From the NCBI GenBank assembly GCA_012842495.1, contig DUSS01000027.1, forward strand, positions 103,251 through 167,250: a stretch of DNA of 64,000 bases, read 5' to 3'. This document shows positions 51,137 to 59,831 of this stretch, piece by piece. The position numbers were made by a program, and so were the translations under genes. The notes beneath the pieces are model-generated. The model saw only the letters and a program-made list of their open reading frames with translations, did no database searches and had not been told where the DNA came from. Positions within the stretch are counted from its first letter, which is position 1, and the number at the start of each line of letters is the position of its first letter. The DNA comes from Candidatus Fermentithermobacillaceae bacterium. GTDB taxonomy: Bacteria > Bacillota > Sulfobacillia > Fermentithermobacillales > DUSS01.

Positions 51137-51694
51137 TTACGTGCCGATATCCTCGACAAGCTTCAACACACGTCCCGTGAGCTTGTCGGCCCTGGCATTC
51201 TCCGCGCGGGGAACGTACCTCATGGCGAAGGACGCAAAGCCCCCTTTGAGGTGCATCACTTTCTGGTGAAGCGGCACCAGTTTCTCGGCGGATACCTTAA
51301 ACTCCCCGTTGACCTGGGAAACCATAAGCTGCGAATCGGAAATGACCGTCAGGTCGGTAACTCCCTCTGCCCGGGCCTCCCTCAGTGCCAAGATAAGCCC
51401 ACAGTATTCCGCCACGTTGTTGGTGGTTTCGCCGAGGTATACCCCGATTTCCCTCGACGGAAAACCTTCCACCGAGAGGATAACTGCGCAGGCCGCCGGA
51501 CCGGGGTTCCCTCTGGACGCCCCATCCACATGGGCAGTGGCACGTAACGTCCGTATCCCGGGGCGTTCTTCCCGCGCTCCCCTCACCACATCTTTGGAAT
51601 TATCACCGTTTCTCAACTCTCCATCACCCTGGTCGCCTTCACCCGCAATACTCCCTTTTCGTTTCCATGCGTTAGCAGCGGACAACCCGGTCAA
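51137..51694 (-). CDS. Ribonuclease HI-family protein
   Basis: 185 aa. The RNase H fold begins at HVDGASRGNPGPAACAVILS (first Asp), then TTNNVAEYCGLILALREA (Glu), TVISDSQLMVSQVNGEFKVS (Asp) and RAENARADKLTGR (last Asp); all four acidic residues are present. About 50 polar, Gly/Arg/Glu-rich residues precede it. The TTG at 51694 is supported by GGAGG seven bases upstream. Degrades RNA in RNA-DNA hybrids. Confidence 0.9.
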   Translation of the reverse strand: MTGLSAANAWKRKGSIAGEGDQGDGELRNGDNSKDVVRGAREERPGIRTLRATAHVDGASRGNPGPAACAVILSVEGFPSREIGVYLGETTNNVAEYCGLILALREARAEGVTDLTVISDSQLMVSQVNGEFKVSAEKLVPLHQKVMHLKGGFASFAMRYVPRAENARADKLTGRVLKLVEDIGT

Positions 51695-51733
51695 TGTGTA
51701 ACCTCCGCATCTGGCGCCGCGAGTTCCTTGGTT

Positions 51734-52900
51734 TCAACCCACCGCCAGCGCATCCCCCAGTCTCTTTAGAACCTCGTCGTATACGCCCCTCCCGGCGCGG
51801 ATGATGGGCAGATTCAGCCTGTTACTCCACACCCGTCCCGGGTACGTTTCCTCCACGTAAACGAGGGCAGCGGCTTCCAGCCTGCACGCAGCATCGACCT
51901 CCGCCGGACCGCAGAACCGTGAGACCGCTATCCTGCTCACGGGTTCACCGAATCCCCGCTGCCCGGGGATTTCACAAGGCGCTTTCGCCTCGTCCGCGTT
52001 TCCGGCCACCTTGCTGATGGCTGCCAAGACCTCCTCCAACGTTACCGGTCTCCCGAAATCCAGCGCCAAAGTCGTCCCTAAAACCAACGACGCGTTCTCC
52101 AGTTCGAAAACGTCGTAGGCTACTTCTTCATAGGGATGGGCCTCCAACATCGCCTGGATGACTTTGCTCAGAGACCTTTCCCTGACCAGCGTTTCGAGCC
52201 TAAACTCGTCGGCCCGCTCGAGTTTCCCCTGACTTCCGATGTAAGGGTGCGAGCCCTCCAGCGGCAGAAAAGTCCCCTGGCCTGGCGCCTGAAAAGTGCA
52301 GTAGCTGTAGTTTCCGATATGACCTGCGCCCTCCCGGGCCATAGCGTCTCGAACCGCGTCTTCGTGTCCCCGAGGCACAAACACCACGACTTTATAGGCC
52401 TTTTCCCGGAGAAATCCTCCGATGGGGTACGCTTTTGAGACCGGCAGCGACTCCTTGATGACCTGTGCAATGACGCCCGAAGGCCCGCCTTCCCAAGCCT
52501 CCCACGCGTTTCCCGCGGATACCACAAAACCACCCAACCTGCTTACATCGCGCAGGAGTTCGAACGTCCACTCCACGGACGGGGACGGCCCGTCAGCCCA
52601 CTCCTGTTCGCCTGCAAACCCGGGCGGCGAAGCTCCGCCGCCCTCAGCGAGGATCCCTGAAAGTTCCAGCACCACTACGCAGTCCCCGGGCTGAAACTCC
52701 CTGAGCAGATCCGCTTTGCGCTTGGGCGTGAGGTCGATGCCGTCCTCCAGGATCACCCGGCGTACGGAAGCACCCGGCCTGCCCCACAAGATTCGCGGAT
52801 TTTGCCAGCTTCCGCCATCCTTCGCCGGCGCGTGAGGCAAAATCTGCCAGAGGGTGCTCATCAGAGTCGCAAGGGTCCCTTTGAACGGCACACATCTCAA
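51734..52900 (-). CDS. Nif3/YqfO-like protein with lost metal ligands
   Basis: About 388 aa; TTG at 52900 lies eight bases behind GGAGG. The central part, KAYKVVVFVPRGHEDAVRDA to HPYEEVAYDVFEL, is the PII-like insert typical of Bacillota YqfO. The flanking halves align with the Nif3 (DUF34) fold, but where Nif3 has HHPL this protein has LEL, where it has HTNLD it has GNAW, and the late Gly-His-Tyr is RAGRGVY. The two-metal site is therefore not expected to form. It lies directly after trmK, the usual place of yqfO. Function of the family is uncertain. Confidence 0.75.
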   Translation of the reverse strand: MRCVPFKGTLATLMSTLWQILPHAPAKDGGSWQNPRILWGRPGASVRRVILEDGIDLTPKRKADLLREFQPGDCVVVLELSGILAEGGGASPPGFAGEQEWADGPSPSVEWTFELLRDVSRLGGFVVSAGNAWEAWEGGPSGVIAQVIKESLPVSKAYPIGGFLREKAYKVVVFVPRGHEDAVRDAMAREGAGHIGNYSYCTFQAPGQGTFLPLEGSHPYIGSQGKLERADEFRLETLVRERSLSKVIQAMLEAHPYEEVAYDVFELENASLVLGTTLALDFGRPVTLEEVLAAISKVAGNADEAKAPCEIPGQRGFGEPVSRIAVSRFCGPAEVDAACRLEAAALVYVEETYPGRVWSNRLNLPIIRAGRGVYDEVLKRLGDALAVG

Positions 52901-52931
52901 TGTCACCACCTCCGACCGTACCCTGGCCGTT

Positions 52932-53705
52932 TCACCGGGAATCCCATTTCGAAAGGAGATTTAAGAGTTCCTTCCTGAGCGTACCAATTTGTTCCGCCCT
53001 GGGTGTGCCCGCCAAGCGTCCCTCCAGCGCCCGCAGTTTTCCCTCGCGGTGAACCAAATACTCCTTGAGTATCGGATCACGCCTCTTCCACAGAAGGGCG
53101 CCGATTTCCCCCTCAAGCATAAGGGGGAACCGGTCCGGCATCTGCTCCGCGGTCGACGAAACACACACCCCGTCGCCTGGCGGAGGCAGTACCACTTCAA
53201 ATTCATAAAACTTCCCGGTCTGCCGAACGATAGCTTCGTCAACGAGAGTAAAACCGGCCTCATGCAGAAAAAGCCGGAGATCTTTTTGGTGAGACATCGG
53301 ACCGAGCACGTAGGTACCTGCCACATCCAGCGGTCCCCGTGAGAGTATCCCGGTAATCGTAAGTCCGCCCATACCGGCGATGATAGTAACCTGTGTTTCC
53401 CCCCTTTTCAAGGGCGAAAGCCCGTCGCCCTCCCGGAGCTCTATGGAACCCAGTTCGTCAGCCCAAAGCCCGTACTGCTCAAGCTTTCCCCGGCATACAT
53501 CAAGGGCTGCCGCGCTCTTATCACATGCGATCACTTTTCGTGCCTTCCCCGTCCGGATAAGGGCTACCGGCACCAGAGCATCGCCCGTTCCAACGTCGGC
53601 GACGACATCGACCGGTGGAACGAGGCTCACCAGCGCCTGGAGCCTTGGCGGCAGAGCGATTTCGTCCGGAAGTCCCGTCCCCGCTGCGCAACACATTCTA
53701 TCCAT
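52932..53705 (-). CDS. trmK: tRNA (adenine(22)-N1)-methyltransferase
   Basis: About 257 aa. SAM-binding motif VVADVGTGDALVPVALI, VIACDKSAAALDVCRGKLEQ, then TIIAGMGGLTITGILSRGP, and PMSHQKDLRLFLHEAGFTLV, diagnostic for TrmK/YqfN. The C-terminal helical hairpin (KEYLVHREGKLRALEGRL) is the expected coiled-coil. Methylates A22 of tRNAs for Ser and Tyr. ATG at 53705 with AGGGGG very close; the frame is open further upstream into the preceding gene. Paired with the Nif3-like gene as in Bacillus. Confidence 0.9.
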   Translation of the reverse strand: MDRMCCAAGTGLPDEIALPPRLQALVSLVPPVDVVADVGTGDALVPVALIRTGKARKVIACDKSAAALDVCRGKLEQYGLWADELGSIELREGDGLSPLKRGETQVTIIAGMGGLTITGILSRGPLDVAGTYVLGPMSHQKDLRLFLHEAGFTLVDEAIVRQTGKFYEFEVVLPPPGDGVCVSSTAEQMPDRFPLMLEGEIGALLWKRRDPILKEYLVHREGKLRALEGRLAGTPRAEQIGTLRKELLNLLSKWDSR

Positions 53706-53775
53706 TGCCCCCTGGTAAACCGGGAAACCGGTCCCGTACGGAATTCCCGAACTGCCCTGCGGCGCTGTCGCACAC

Positions 53776-56451
53776 TTAGACGGATTGGGGCGCCGGAGCT
53801 CCACCACCGTCGCCCGTCAGGCTCAAAAAGATGGCGTTGAACAGGAACTTGTATGTCCCGGTAAATTGCGCACGGAAATGCGGTTCGAATCCCATGAGGA
53901 TCACATGTCCGGCGCCGAGCCGGTACTCCACTACCGCGGCCTTACCGTGGAGGAATTGGTCGCCCAGCAACCACCCGGAGAGCAGAGGGTTGGCCTCGGG
54001 GTACCTGGCCACCACTTTGAGGGAAGAAGGAGTCATACTGCTGAGATCCCACGCGCAACTCCGGGCGAACATAACCGCCGTTTCCGTGGGTAGACCAAAA
54101 CCCACCGGGTGTTCTGGATCTACGATGACTCGAAGGATTGAGCCGGGACAGAAGAACTGATTTGTCTTGAGATCCGCCATAACGTTTTTGACGGGGACAC
54201 CAAGTTCCTCAAGAGCCCACTGGCAGGAGCGATCGAGCATGATCAGGGTACCACCCGCCTCGACGAATTCGAGCACCGCAAGCTTCCCTGGCTCCTCCCA
54301 TCCCCCCGTGTATTCGGGAGGAAGGGTTCCTCTGGGGTTGCCTTTCCGTATGAACCCGGCAGGCTGCGACGGTACGACCAGAACATCGAAGCTTTCCCTC
54401 AGATTTCCCTGACGTATATGGCGGTTGCCCACCGAAGAGTAAGCGAAACCGTACCTCTCCAGCACCAGCCTGAGCCACCCTTCGCTTGGGAATGGCCTGT
54501 CACTTTTGTACACCGCCACCCTGGGACAACTTAAACGGCGGCAGTCGCGGGGCAGCGAACCGCGCCACCGAGCGACCTTTAGCGGGCTTGGTGACGAGCT
54601 CGCCTCAGACCCAGCTGCAGCCGAGCAAGGAATGGCGTCAGAGAATCTCGCTGAGCGTGGTTGGGGCATTTCCCGTAGTCCTTCGGCCGGGAAAAAGAAT
54701 GTACCGGGCGGATAAGTCTTGCCGGTGGGCCACCCGGTCTGTTCTCCCTCTCGCACCGGTGAAGGCGTCCGCCACACAGGCACTCCTGAAGCGAGAAGGC
54801 GATTGACAAGCCAAAAAGCCGCGTTCTCGAAGGGAGGCAGAACCGCCCACGAAACACCAACGTTTTCGTGATGGATTTCTTCCCTAGTCCGACCGCTTTC
54901 GGACCATGAATCCGGCGCAAGCTCCGTCAGCGAATTGGAGAAAGGTTGGCCGGAAAAACCCCGTTGCGCAAAGAAAGGTACCGTCTTGCCGCTAAAAGGG
55001 AAGCTTACCTCCACACACTTGACCCCCATCGCGAGAGGAAGAGTATGTCCGGTCACGTCGTAAGGCGGCTTGGGGGGACCTCCAGCGTACTGGCGGATAT
55101 CCGGGTACCGTTGTATTTCCAGGAGGGTCTTGGCGTACCTGCCGTAAGGCTGTTGAAGCTTTACGACGAGGGTCCCGGCCGGATACGTTATCCCGTCAGC
55201 TACGAAGGGCTCAACCGCCTTCTCTACCTCCACCATTCCTTTCTGGAGCACTTCGATGAGTTCCAAGAGAGCACCAGGGTCTCTCTGGTCGCAGGGAAAG
55301 ATGTACGCGAAAGGGGGCTCTCTCCGCTCAAGCCACCGCCGGGCTTGGTCGTAGAAATTCCAAAGCCACATCCGTCTCCATCTGGCCGCATGAAGGAGAC
55401 AGGCCCTCACCGCTATCATTTCGTACTCGATAATGTCGCGAAGGCGCCATTCGCCCCCCTTCCACGGGAGCGGTTGAGCCCACGTGGATTGGCGCGGGTC
55501 CTGACCGTCCGGTGCCGGCTTAAGCTCGTCCCTGGAAATGGCCACGGGCGAGGCGAGCTTCGCGGAAGCTAACTCCGAAAGGATGCGGACGCCTCCGTGA
55601 TAATGTTGATAAGCCCGGGCGGGCGTGTACGCGTCGAATCCGCTGTGACAAGAGACTCCCGCCTTACCTCTCGACAGGAGTTCGGCCATGATGTGGGTTC
55701 CGAGGGCGTTGATCTCCTGTTGAAGAATATAGTCTACGTTGGGGTCGTAAGGGTCCACGTAAGGGGGCAAGAACATCCTGAATCCATCGGAGCTCATCTC
55801 GTGCAGATCCAAGACGATCTGAGGGTGCCATACGTTGTGTATCTTTTCCACAACGAGGCGGGTCTCAACGAGGTTAAGCATGAACCAGTCTCTGTTATTA
55901 TCGTGCCCCGCGTACTTATGATACAGCATGGGAGGCGCGGTCCCCTCGAATTTCGTGTTGAGGGTGCGCCTGTACCAGTCAACCACCAGATCCAGGCCGT
56001 CCGGGTTCAACGACGGAACCAAAAGGAATATCACGTTATCCAGGATCTCCTCGAGTTCAGGGTCATCACTTCCGGCGAATTCGTGCACCAAAACCGGGGT
56101 CATTTGAGCTGCGCCCACTTCGGTAGCATGGATTGAGCACGTCACAAGCACCACGACTTTGCCCCGCCCTACCAGGTCCTCCGCCTCTTCCAGACTAACC
56201 CGCCGGGGATCGGCCAGCTTCGCCTGGATCTCCCGGTAATCATCCAGATGGGTCAGGTTTTCCGGAGACGAGATCACGAGGTAATAGAAGGGCCGTCCCT
56301 CCGTGGTAGCTCCCATGTCTATCCGGCGCACCCTTGGAGAAGCTCCCGACACGGCTTCTAGATACGAGGTTATTTCGGCCCACGACAGTAGCTTCCTGTC
56401 TTCGCCGGGGGCGAAACCGAAAAAGTCATGGGGTGACAGAAAGGTACTCAA
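53776..56451 (-). CDS. M14-family zinc carboxypeptidase-like protein
   Basis: About 891 aa. Zinc motif CSIHATEVGAAQM (His-x2-Glu), PSLNPDGLDLVVDWYRRT, NNRDWFMLNLVET and the third ligand in IVLDLHEMSSDGF; EYEMIAVRACLLHAA lies further in. The last 300 residues, including an AVYKSDRPFPSEGWLRLVLE segment and LIMLDRSCQWALEELGVP, form a separate glutamine-amidotransferase-like alpha/beta domain seen in large M14 proteins. No signal peptide is evident. TTG at 56451 behind GAGGGGG. Substrate unknown. Confidence 0.87.
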   Translation of the reverse strand: MSTFLSPHDFFGFAPGEDRKLLSWAEITSYLEAVSGASPRVRRIDMGATTEGRPFYYLVISSPENLTHLDDYREIQAKLADPRRVSLEEAEDLVGRGKVVVLVTCSIHATEVGAAQMTPVLVHEFAGSDDPELEEILDNVIFLLVPSLNPDGLDLVVDWYRRTLNTKFEGTAPPMLYHKYAGHDNNRDWFMLNLVETRLVVEKIHNVWHPQIVLDLHEMSSDGFRMFLPPYVDPYDPNVDYILQQEINALGTHIMAELLSRGKAGVSCHSGFDAYTPARAYQHYHGGVRILSELASAKLASPVAISRDELKPAPDGQDPRQSTWAQPLPWKGGEWRLRDIIEYEMIAVRACLLHAARWRRMWLWNFYDQARRWLERREPPFAYIFPCDQRDPGALLELIEVLQKGMVEVEKAVEPFVADGITYPAGTLVVKLQQPYGRYAKTLLEIQRYPDIRQYAGGPPKPPYDVTGHTLPLAMGVKCVEVSFPFSGKTVPFFAQRGFSGQPFSNSLTELAPDSWSESGRTREEIHHENVGVSWAVLPPFENAAFWLVNRLLASGVPVWRTPSPVREGEQTGWPTGKTYPPGTFFFPAEGLREMPQPRSARFSDAIPCSAAAGSEASSSPSPLKVARWRGSLPRDCRRLSCPRVAVYKSDRPFPSEGWLRLVLERYGFAYSSVGNRHIRQGNLRESFDVLVVPSQPAGFIRKGNPRGTLPPEYTGGWEEPGKLAVLEFVEAGGTLIMLDRSCQWALEELGVPVKNVMADLKTNQFFCPGSILRVIVDPEHPVGFGLPTETAVMFARSCAWDLSSMTPSSLKVVARYPEANPLLSGWLLGDQFLHGKAAVVEYRLGAGHVILMGFEPHFRAQFTGTYKFLFNAIFLSLTGDGGGAPAPQSV

Positions 56452-56477
56452 CGGCAATCCCCCTCAGGTAAACCTTT

Positions 56478-57866
56478 TCATCTCTTATATCCTTTCAGCG
56501 CCGACCGCGCCAGACTGAAGAACCCTCTATGCATCTCCAGGATTTCATCCAGAGCTTTCAAAACGTAGTCGACCTGACTCTTCTCGATAGTCAACGGGGG
56601 CTCGAGCCTCATTACATTCGGATTATTAAGCGTGTACGCCGTTATAACCCGGTACTCATTGAGGAGTTTTCCGGCCACCAAGGACGCCAAGTATTCTTCG
56701 GTCGCTTTGCTCAACATACCGAAACTCAAGATGTCCCCCAGGGACCCCGCAGAGCTTTCGAACTCGATTCCGATGAGAAGACCTTTGCCACGGACGTCCC
56801 GAATCAAAGGATACTTCTCCTTGAGACGCTTGAGGCCCTGTAGAAAGTATGCCCCCATCTCTGCCGCCCGACGGGGGAGGTCGCGCCCGACTATCTCCTG
56901 AATAGTGGCAAGAGCGGCTGCACAAGCCCTCGAACCCCCGCCGAACGTGGAAGTATGGAGGAGCGCTTTGCTTAGGCCGCCGTATGCCCTGTCCCATACT
57001 TCTTCCGTAGTGATGACGGCACCTACGGGCATTACGCCGCCCCCGAGAGCTTTCGCCAGACACATCACATCGGGAACTACGTCTTCGTGTTGGCAGGCAA
57101 ACATCAAACCCGTGCGTCCGAGACCCGTTTGAACCTCATCAAGGATGAGGAGAGCGCCGTATCTCCGCGTCAGGTCCCTGGCCCCCTTCAGGAACCCGGC
57201 GGGAGGAATGATGACGCCGGCCTCGCCCTGAACCGGTTCGACGATGAAAGCGGCACAATCGCCCTTGCGGAGTTCGGTCTCCAGAGCGTCGAGGTCGCCA
57301 AAGGGGATTTCCCGCGCCCCGGGGAGAAGGGGCGCGAAGGGCCTCTTGTACTTCTCCCTACCGCTAACGGAAAGTGCTCCAAACGTCTTTCCATGAAATG
57401 CCCCTGAGCAATGTACAAAGCCCTGTCTCCCCGTGGAGGCTCTTGCCAGTTTCAGAGCTGCCTCGACCGATTCTGCGCCGCTGTTGCAAAAGAACGAATG
57501 CCGGAGGTCACCCGGGGCAATCAGAGCCAGGTCGTGGGCCAGGGCCGCTTGTAGAGGACTTGTGGTAGCCTGGAGAAAGGTAGGCCGCTCCTTCACCATT
57601 TCGATGGCCTCGAGCACCTCAGGAGGGTTATGCCCTAGAGGAAGTGAGCCGTATCCTCCGAGGAAGTCGAGGTATTCGGCACCTTCCTCGTCGTAGACAA
57701 AAACGCCTTTCGCTCGCACGAAATTCCTGTCAAAGCCCAGTGCGGCAAGGATTCTTGATAACCCCGGATTTACGTACAGGGAATATAACTCCCGGGTTTG
57801 GGCCCGGTCCAGCGAAAGCGCTCCTCGAACGCCTTTCAATCCCGAAGCGATCCTCTGGTCTGACAT
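56478..57866 (-). CDS. Class III (ornithine/acetylornithine-type) aminotransferase
   Basis: About 462 aa PLP enzyme. GYGSLPLGHNPPEVLEAIEM, FFCNSGAESVEAALKLARAS, LILDEVQTGLGRTGLMFACQ and the Schiff-base lysine in DVMCLAKALGGGVMPVG are clear. The long N-terminal region resembles putrescine or beta-amino acid aminotransferases (PatA-like) more than ArgD. ATG at 57866 with GGGAGG eight bases upstream. It is 21 bases ahead of the M14 gene, so the two are probably co-transcribed. Confidence 0.9.
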   Translation of the reverse strand: MSDQRIASGLKGVRGALSLDRAQTRELYSLYVNPGLSRILAALGFDRNFVRAKGVFVYDEEGAEYLDFLGGYGSLPLGHNPPEVLEAIEMVKERPTFLQATTSPLQAALAHDLALIAPGDLRHSFFCNSGAESVEAALKLARASTGRQGFVHCSGAFHGKTFGALSVSGREKYKRPFAPLLPGAREIPFGDLDALETELRKGDCAAFIVEPVQGEAGVIIPPAGFLKGARDLTRRYGALLILDEVQTGLGRTGLMFACQHEDVVPDVMCLAKALGGGVMPVGAVITTEEVWDRAYGGLSKALLHTSTFGGGSRACAAALATIQEIVGRDLPRRAAEMGAYFLQGLKRLKEKYPLIRDVRGKGLLIGIEFESSAGSLGDILSFGMLSKATEEYLASLVAGKLLNEYRVITAYTLNNPNVMRLEPPLTIEKSQVDYVLKALDEILEMHRGFFSLARSALKGYKR

Positions 57867-57908
57867 CTCGAGTTCCTCCCGCATTTTTATGATTCAGCAG
57901 TCAGGCAC

Positions 57909-57937
57909 ATTCTGTGCACAATTCTGTGCACTAACAA
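57909..57937 (-). promoter_or_regulatory. Aminotransferase promoter overlapped by a 12-base direct repeat
   Basis: On the minus strand TTGTTA (57937-57932), a 17-base spacer and CAGAAT (57914-57909). Two copies of GTGCACAGAAT, 12 bases apart, occupy the spacer and -10. The remaining gap up to 58271 has a GC-rich hairpin near 58130-58165 and an A/T-rich segment before the first tiny membrane gene. Confidence 0.5.
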
Positions 57938-58271
57938 GTTTTCTACATGGGGAGCCCGTTCCCTTCATTAGAACCCCTTGAAGTTTCACGGGGAGATTCA
58001 CCGGCTGCGGGACCTAAGATCAATGCCCGTAGTTATCTCGTTCAAAACGAACTCAGCCAGCAAAATCGCCACCCTGGTGTAACATCCAACATTATGTCAA
58101 CATATCTTGAAGTAAACCGGAGATAGATGGCGCGGCCCCTTTCCTCCCCCGGGGGTCGCGCCGCCCAGCATCGAGCAAACCTTAACTTCGATCGCGTCCA
58201 TTCCTTTTGTAACATAACGCGAAGGGTAGACATAAGATAGCGTAGACTTTGCGAATCAAGGAGGGAGAACA

Positions 58272-58355
58272 ATGGGGGGCTTTGTCTGGAACGAGCAGTG
58301 GGCGTTCATTATCTTCCTAATTCTGATCCTGCTCATTCTCGGGATTAACAACTAA
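58272..58355 (+). CDS. Tiny single-helix membrane protein (YjcZ-like), 27 aa
   Basis: MGGFVWNEQWAF followed by a helix of Ile, Leu and Phe ending LLILGINN. The ATG has AAGGAGGGAGAA just upstream. Size, lone helix and Gly-x-Asn end resemble the tiny YjcZ-type proteins common in spore formers, which are often made in sporulation. CATAAGAT about 40 bases upstream is a possible sporulation-sigma -10, very tentative. It is the first of two near copies. Confidence 0.72.
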   Translation: MGGFVWNEQWAFIIFLILILLILGINN

Positions 58356-58455
58356 GGCTCGAGCGGAAAAACGAAATCCATCGTACGGGACAGAGATAGC
58401 ATCCTGCCGCCGCCTCGAGAGTGAGCGTTGGAGAATGCAGGGAGGTGCCTAGAGA

Positions 58456-58536
58456 GTGGCAGACTTCGAGTGTGGACCGGAGCTCGCGTTCATCATCTTC
58501 CTCATTCTCATCCTGCTGGTCCTGGGAATCAACTAG
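58456..58536 (+). CDS. Tiny single-helix membrane protein (YjcZ-like), 26 aa
   Basis: MADFECGPELAF followed by the same kind of helix, ending LLVLGIN. Residues from Ala-Phe-Ile-Ile-Phe to the end match the preceding gene almost exactly, so the two arose by duplication; only the head differs (Cys6 and acidic here, Trp pair there). The GTG has GGAGGTG eight bases upstream. Confidence 0.72.
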   Translation: MADFECGPELAFIIFLILILLVLGIN

Positions 58537-58558
58537 CAGGGTGAACGCCTACGCCCCC

Positions 58559-58608
58559 GGGGCGAGGTCATGAAGACGGGTAGCCTGCTACCCGTAACTC
58601 CCCTCGCC
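58559..58608 (+). other. Stable two-part hairpin in an intergenic region
   Basis: Outer arms GGCGAGG (58561-58567) and CCTCGCC (58602-58608), inner arms ACGGGTAGC (58576-58584) and GCTACCCGT (58587-58595). It follows the second tiny gene by about 25 bases. There is no U-tract, so it is not a standard terminator. The rest of the gap to 58885 shows nothing clear. Confidence 0.5.
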
Positions 58609-58885
58609 GGCGGAAGCATGCGCGTCCTCGCCCCGCGGGCACCGGCAGCTCATCTTCGGACCATATACTTATCCTTGCTTGTGAGAATCAGGTACCTTGG
58701 CAAATCCGGCGCAGGACCGGCACCCGATCTTCCGGAACCCGGCGTGTATGAAGTTTCCCGGGCACGACATCGTATCCGGTATGATAGGATAGATGCTGCT
58801 GGTGTCATAGACAGCGTGTCCCAACTACCACGCCTAAGAGAGTCATTGAGAGACGCAACGATCATGCAGGACGGGAGTGGTACTG

Positions 58886-59716
58886 GTGATTCCGCCCAAG
58901 GAGATAACAGCCAAGATATCTGAGATAGCGAAGACGAAGGCCTCGTTGCCATGGGTGTCCGCCCTTGTACTCGCATTTCTCGCCGGAGCTTTCATCGCGT
59001 TTGCCGCTCAGGGATCGACGCTGGTCGCCCACGACCCGCCGTCTTTCGGGCTCGGACGGCTTCTGACCGGAACGGTTTTCGCTACCGGACTCATGCTGGT
59101 GGTCATGGCAGGCGGAGAGCTGTTCACGGGAAACTCCCTCATGGTCGTCGGCCTTCTGGACCGTGCCATACGGCCAAAAGACCTTTTGAGGAACTGGTCC
59201 CTGGTCTACGTTGGGAATTTGGCCGGCTCGCTTTTTATAACATTTTTAATGGCCTGGTCAGGCTTATGGCGTCTTAACGGCGGAAAAGTAGGTGCTTCGG
59301 TGATTTCCATCGCCGCGTCCAAGGTTTCGCTGGATTTCACCCAGGCCTTTGTCCGGGGAATCCTGTGTAATTGGCTCGTCTGCCTGGCAGTCTGGATGTC
59401 CGCCGGTGCCTTGAGCGCCGCCGGCAAAGCCCTGGCCATTTTCTTCCCCATCATGCTGTTCGTGGCCAGCGGTTTTGAGCACTCCGTAGCTAATATGTAC
59501 TACGTTCCCGCAGGCATACTGGCCATGGGTGACCCGGTCCTCTCATCTTCAGCCTCCGGGCCGGCGTCCGTCCTGACGTGGGGATCTTTTCTCTGGAAGA
59601 ACCTTCTCCCGGTTACGTTCGGAAATATCGTGGGCGGGGTCGTATTCGTAGGGATGCTCTATTGGATAGCGTTCGTTTATAGCCCGTCGCGCTCGCGAAA
59701 TCAAATCCGCGTTTGA
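58886..59716 (+). CDS. Formate/nitrite transporter (FocA/NirC) family channel
   Basis: About 276 aa pentameric anion channel. KASLPWVSALVLAFLAGAFI, TGTVFATGLMLVVMAGGELF with TGN, and FVRGILCNWLVCLAVWMSAG are the FNT signatures; FVASGFEHSVANMYYVPAGI holds the conserved central His region. Six helices are evident. GTG at 58886 is preferred because GGGAG lies eight bases upstream; the frame opens at 58877. Probably exports formate or another monocarboxylate from fermentation, or carries hydrosulfide. Followed by a strong terminator. Confidence 0.93.
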   Translation: MIPPKEITAKISEIAKTKASLPWVSALVLAFLAGAFIAFAAQGSTLVAHDPPSFGLGRLLTGTVFATGLMLVVMAGGELFTGNSLMVVGLLDRAIRPKDLLRNWSLVYVGNLAGSLFITFLMAWSGLWRLNGGKVGASVISIAASKVSLDFTQAFVRGILCNWLVCLAVWMSAGALSAAGKALAIFFPIMLFVASGFEHSVANMYYVPAGILAMGDPVLSSSASGPASVLTWGSFLWKNLLPVTFGNIVGGVVFVGMLYWIAFVYSPSRSRNQIRV

Positions 59717-59771
59717 CGTACGCACCCGAGGTGATGCTTCGTACACGGTCATTTGAAGGTCTTTTGACGGC

Positions 59772-59820
59772 GAAGGGCTTGAGAGAAGTTGCCTTTTCGC
59801 CCTCAAGCCCTTCCATTTTT
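59772..59820 (+). terminator. Rho-independent terminator of the FNT gene
   Basis: GAAGGGCTTGAG (59772-59783) and CTCAAGCCCTTC (59802-59813) make a perfect 12-bp stem, followed by CATTTTT. It may also serve the convergent gene that ends at 59832. Confidence 0.85.
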
Positions 59821-59831
59821 CCGACACGCTC

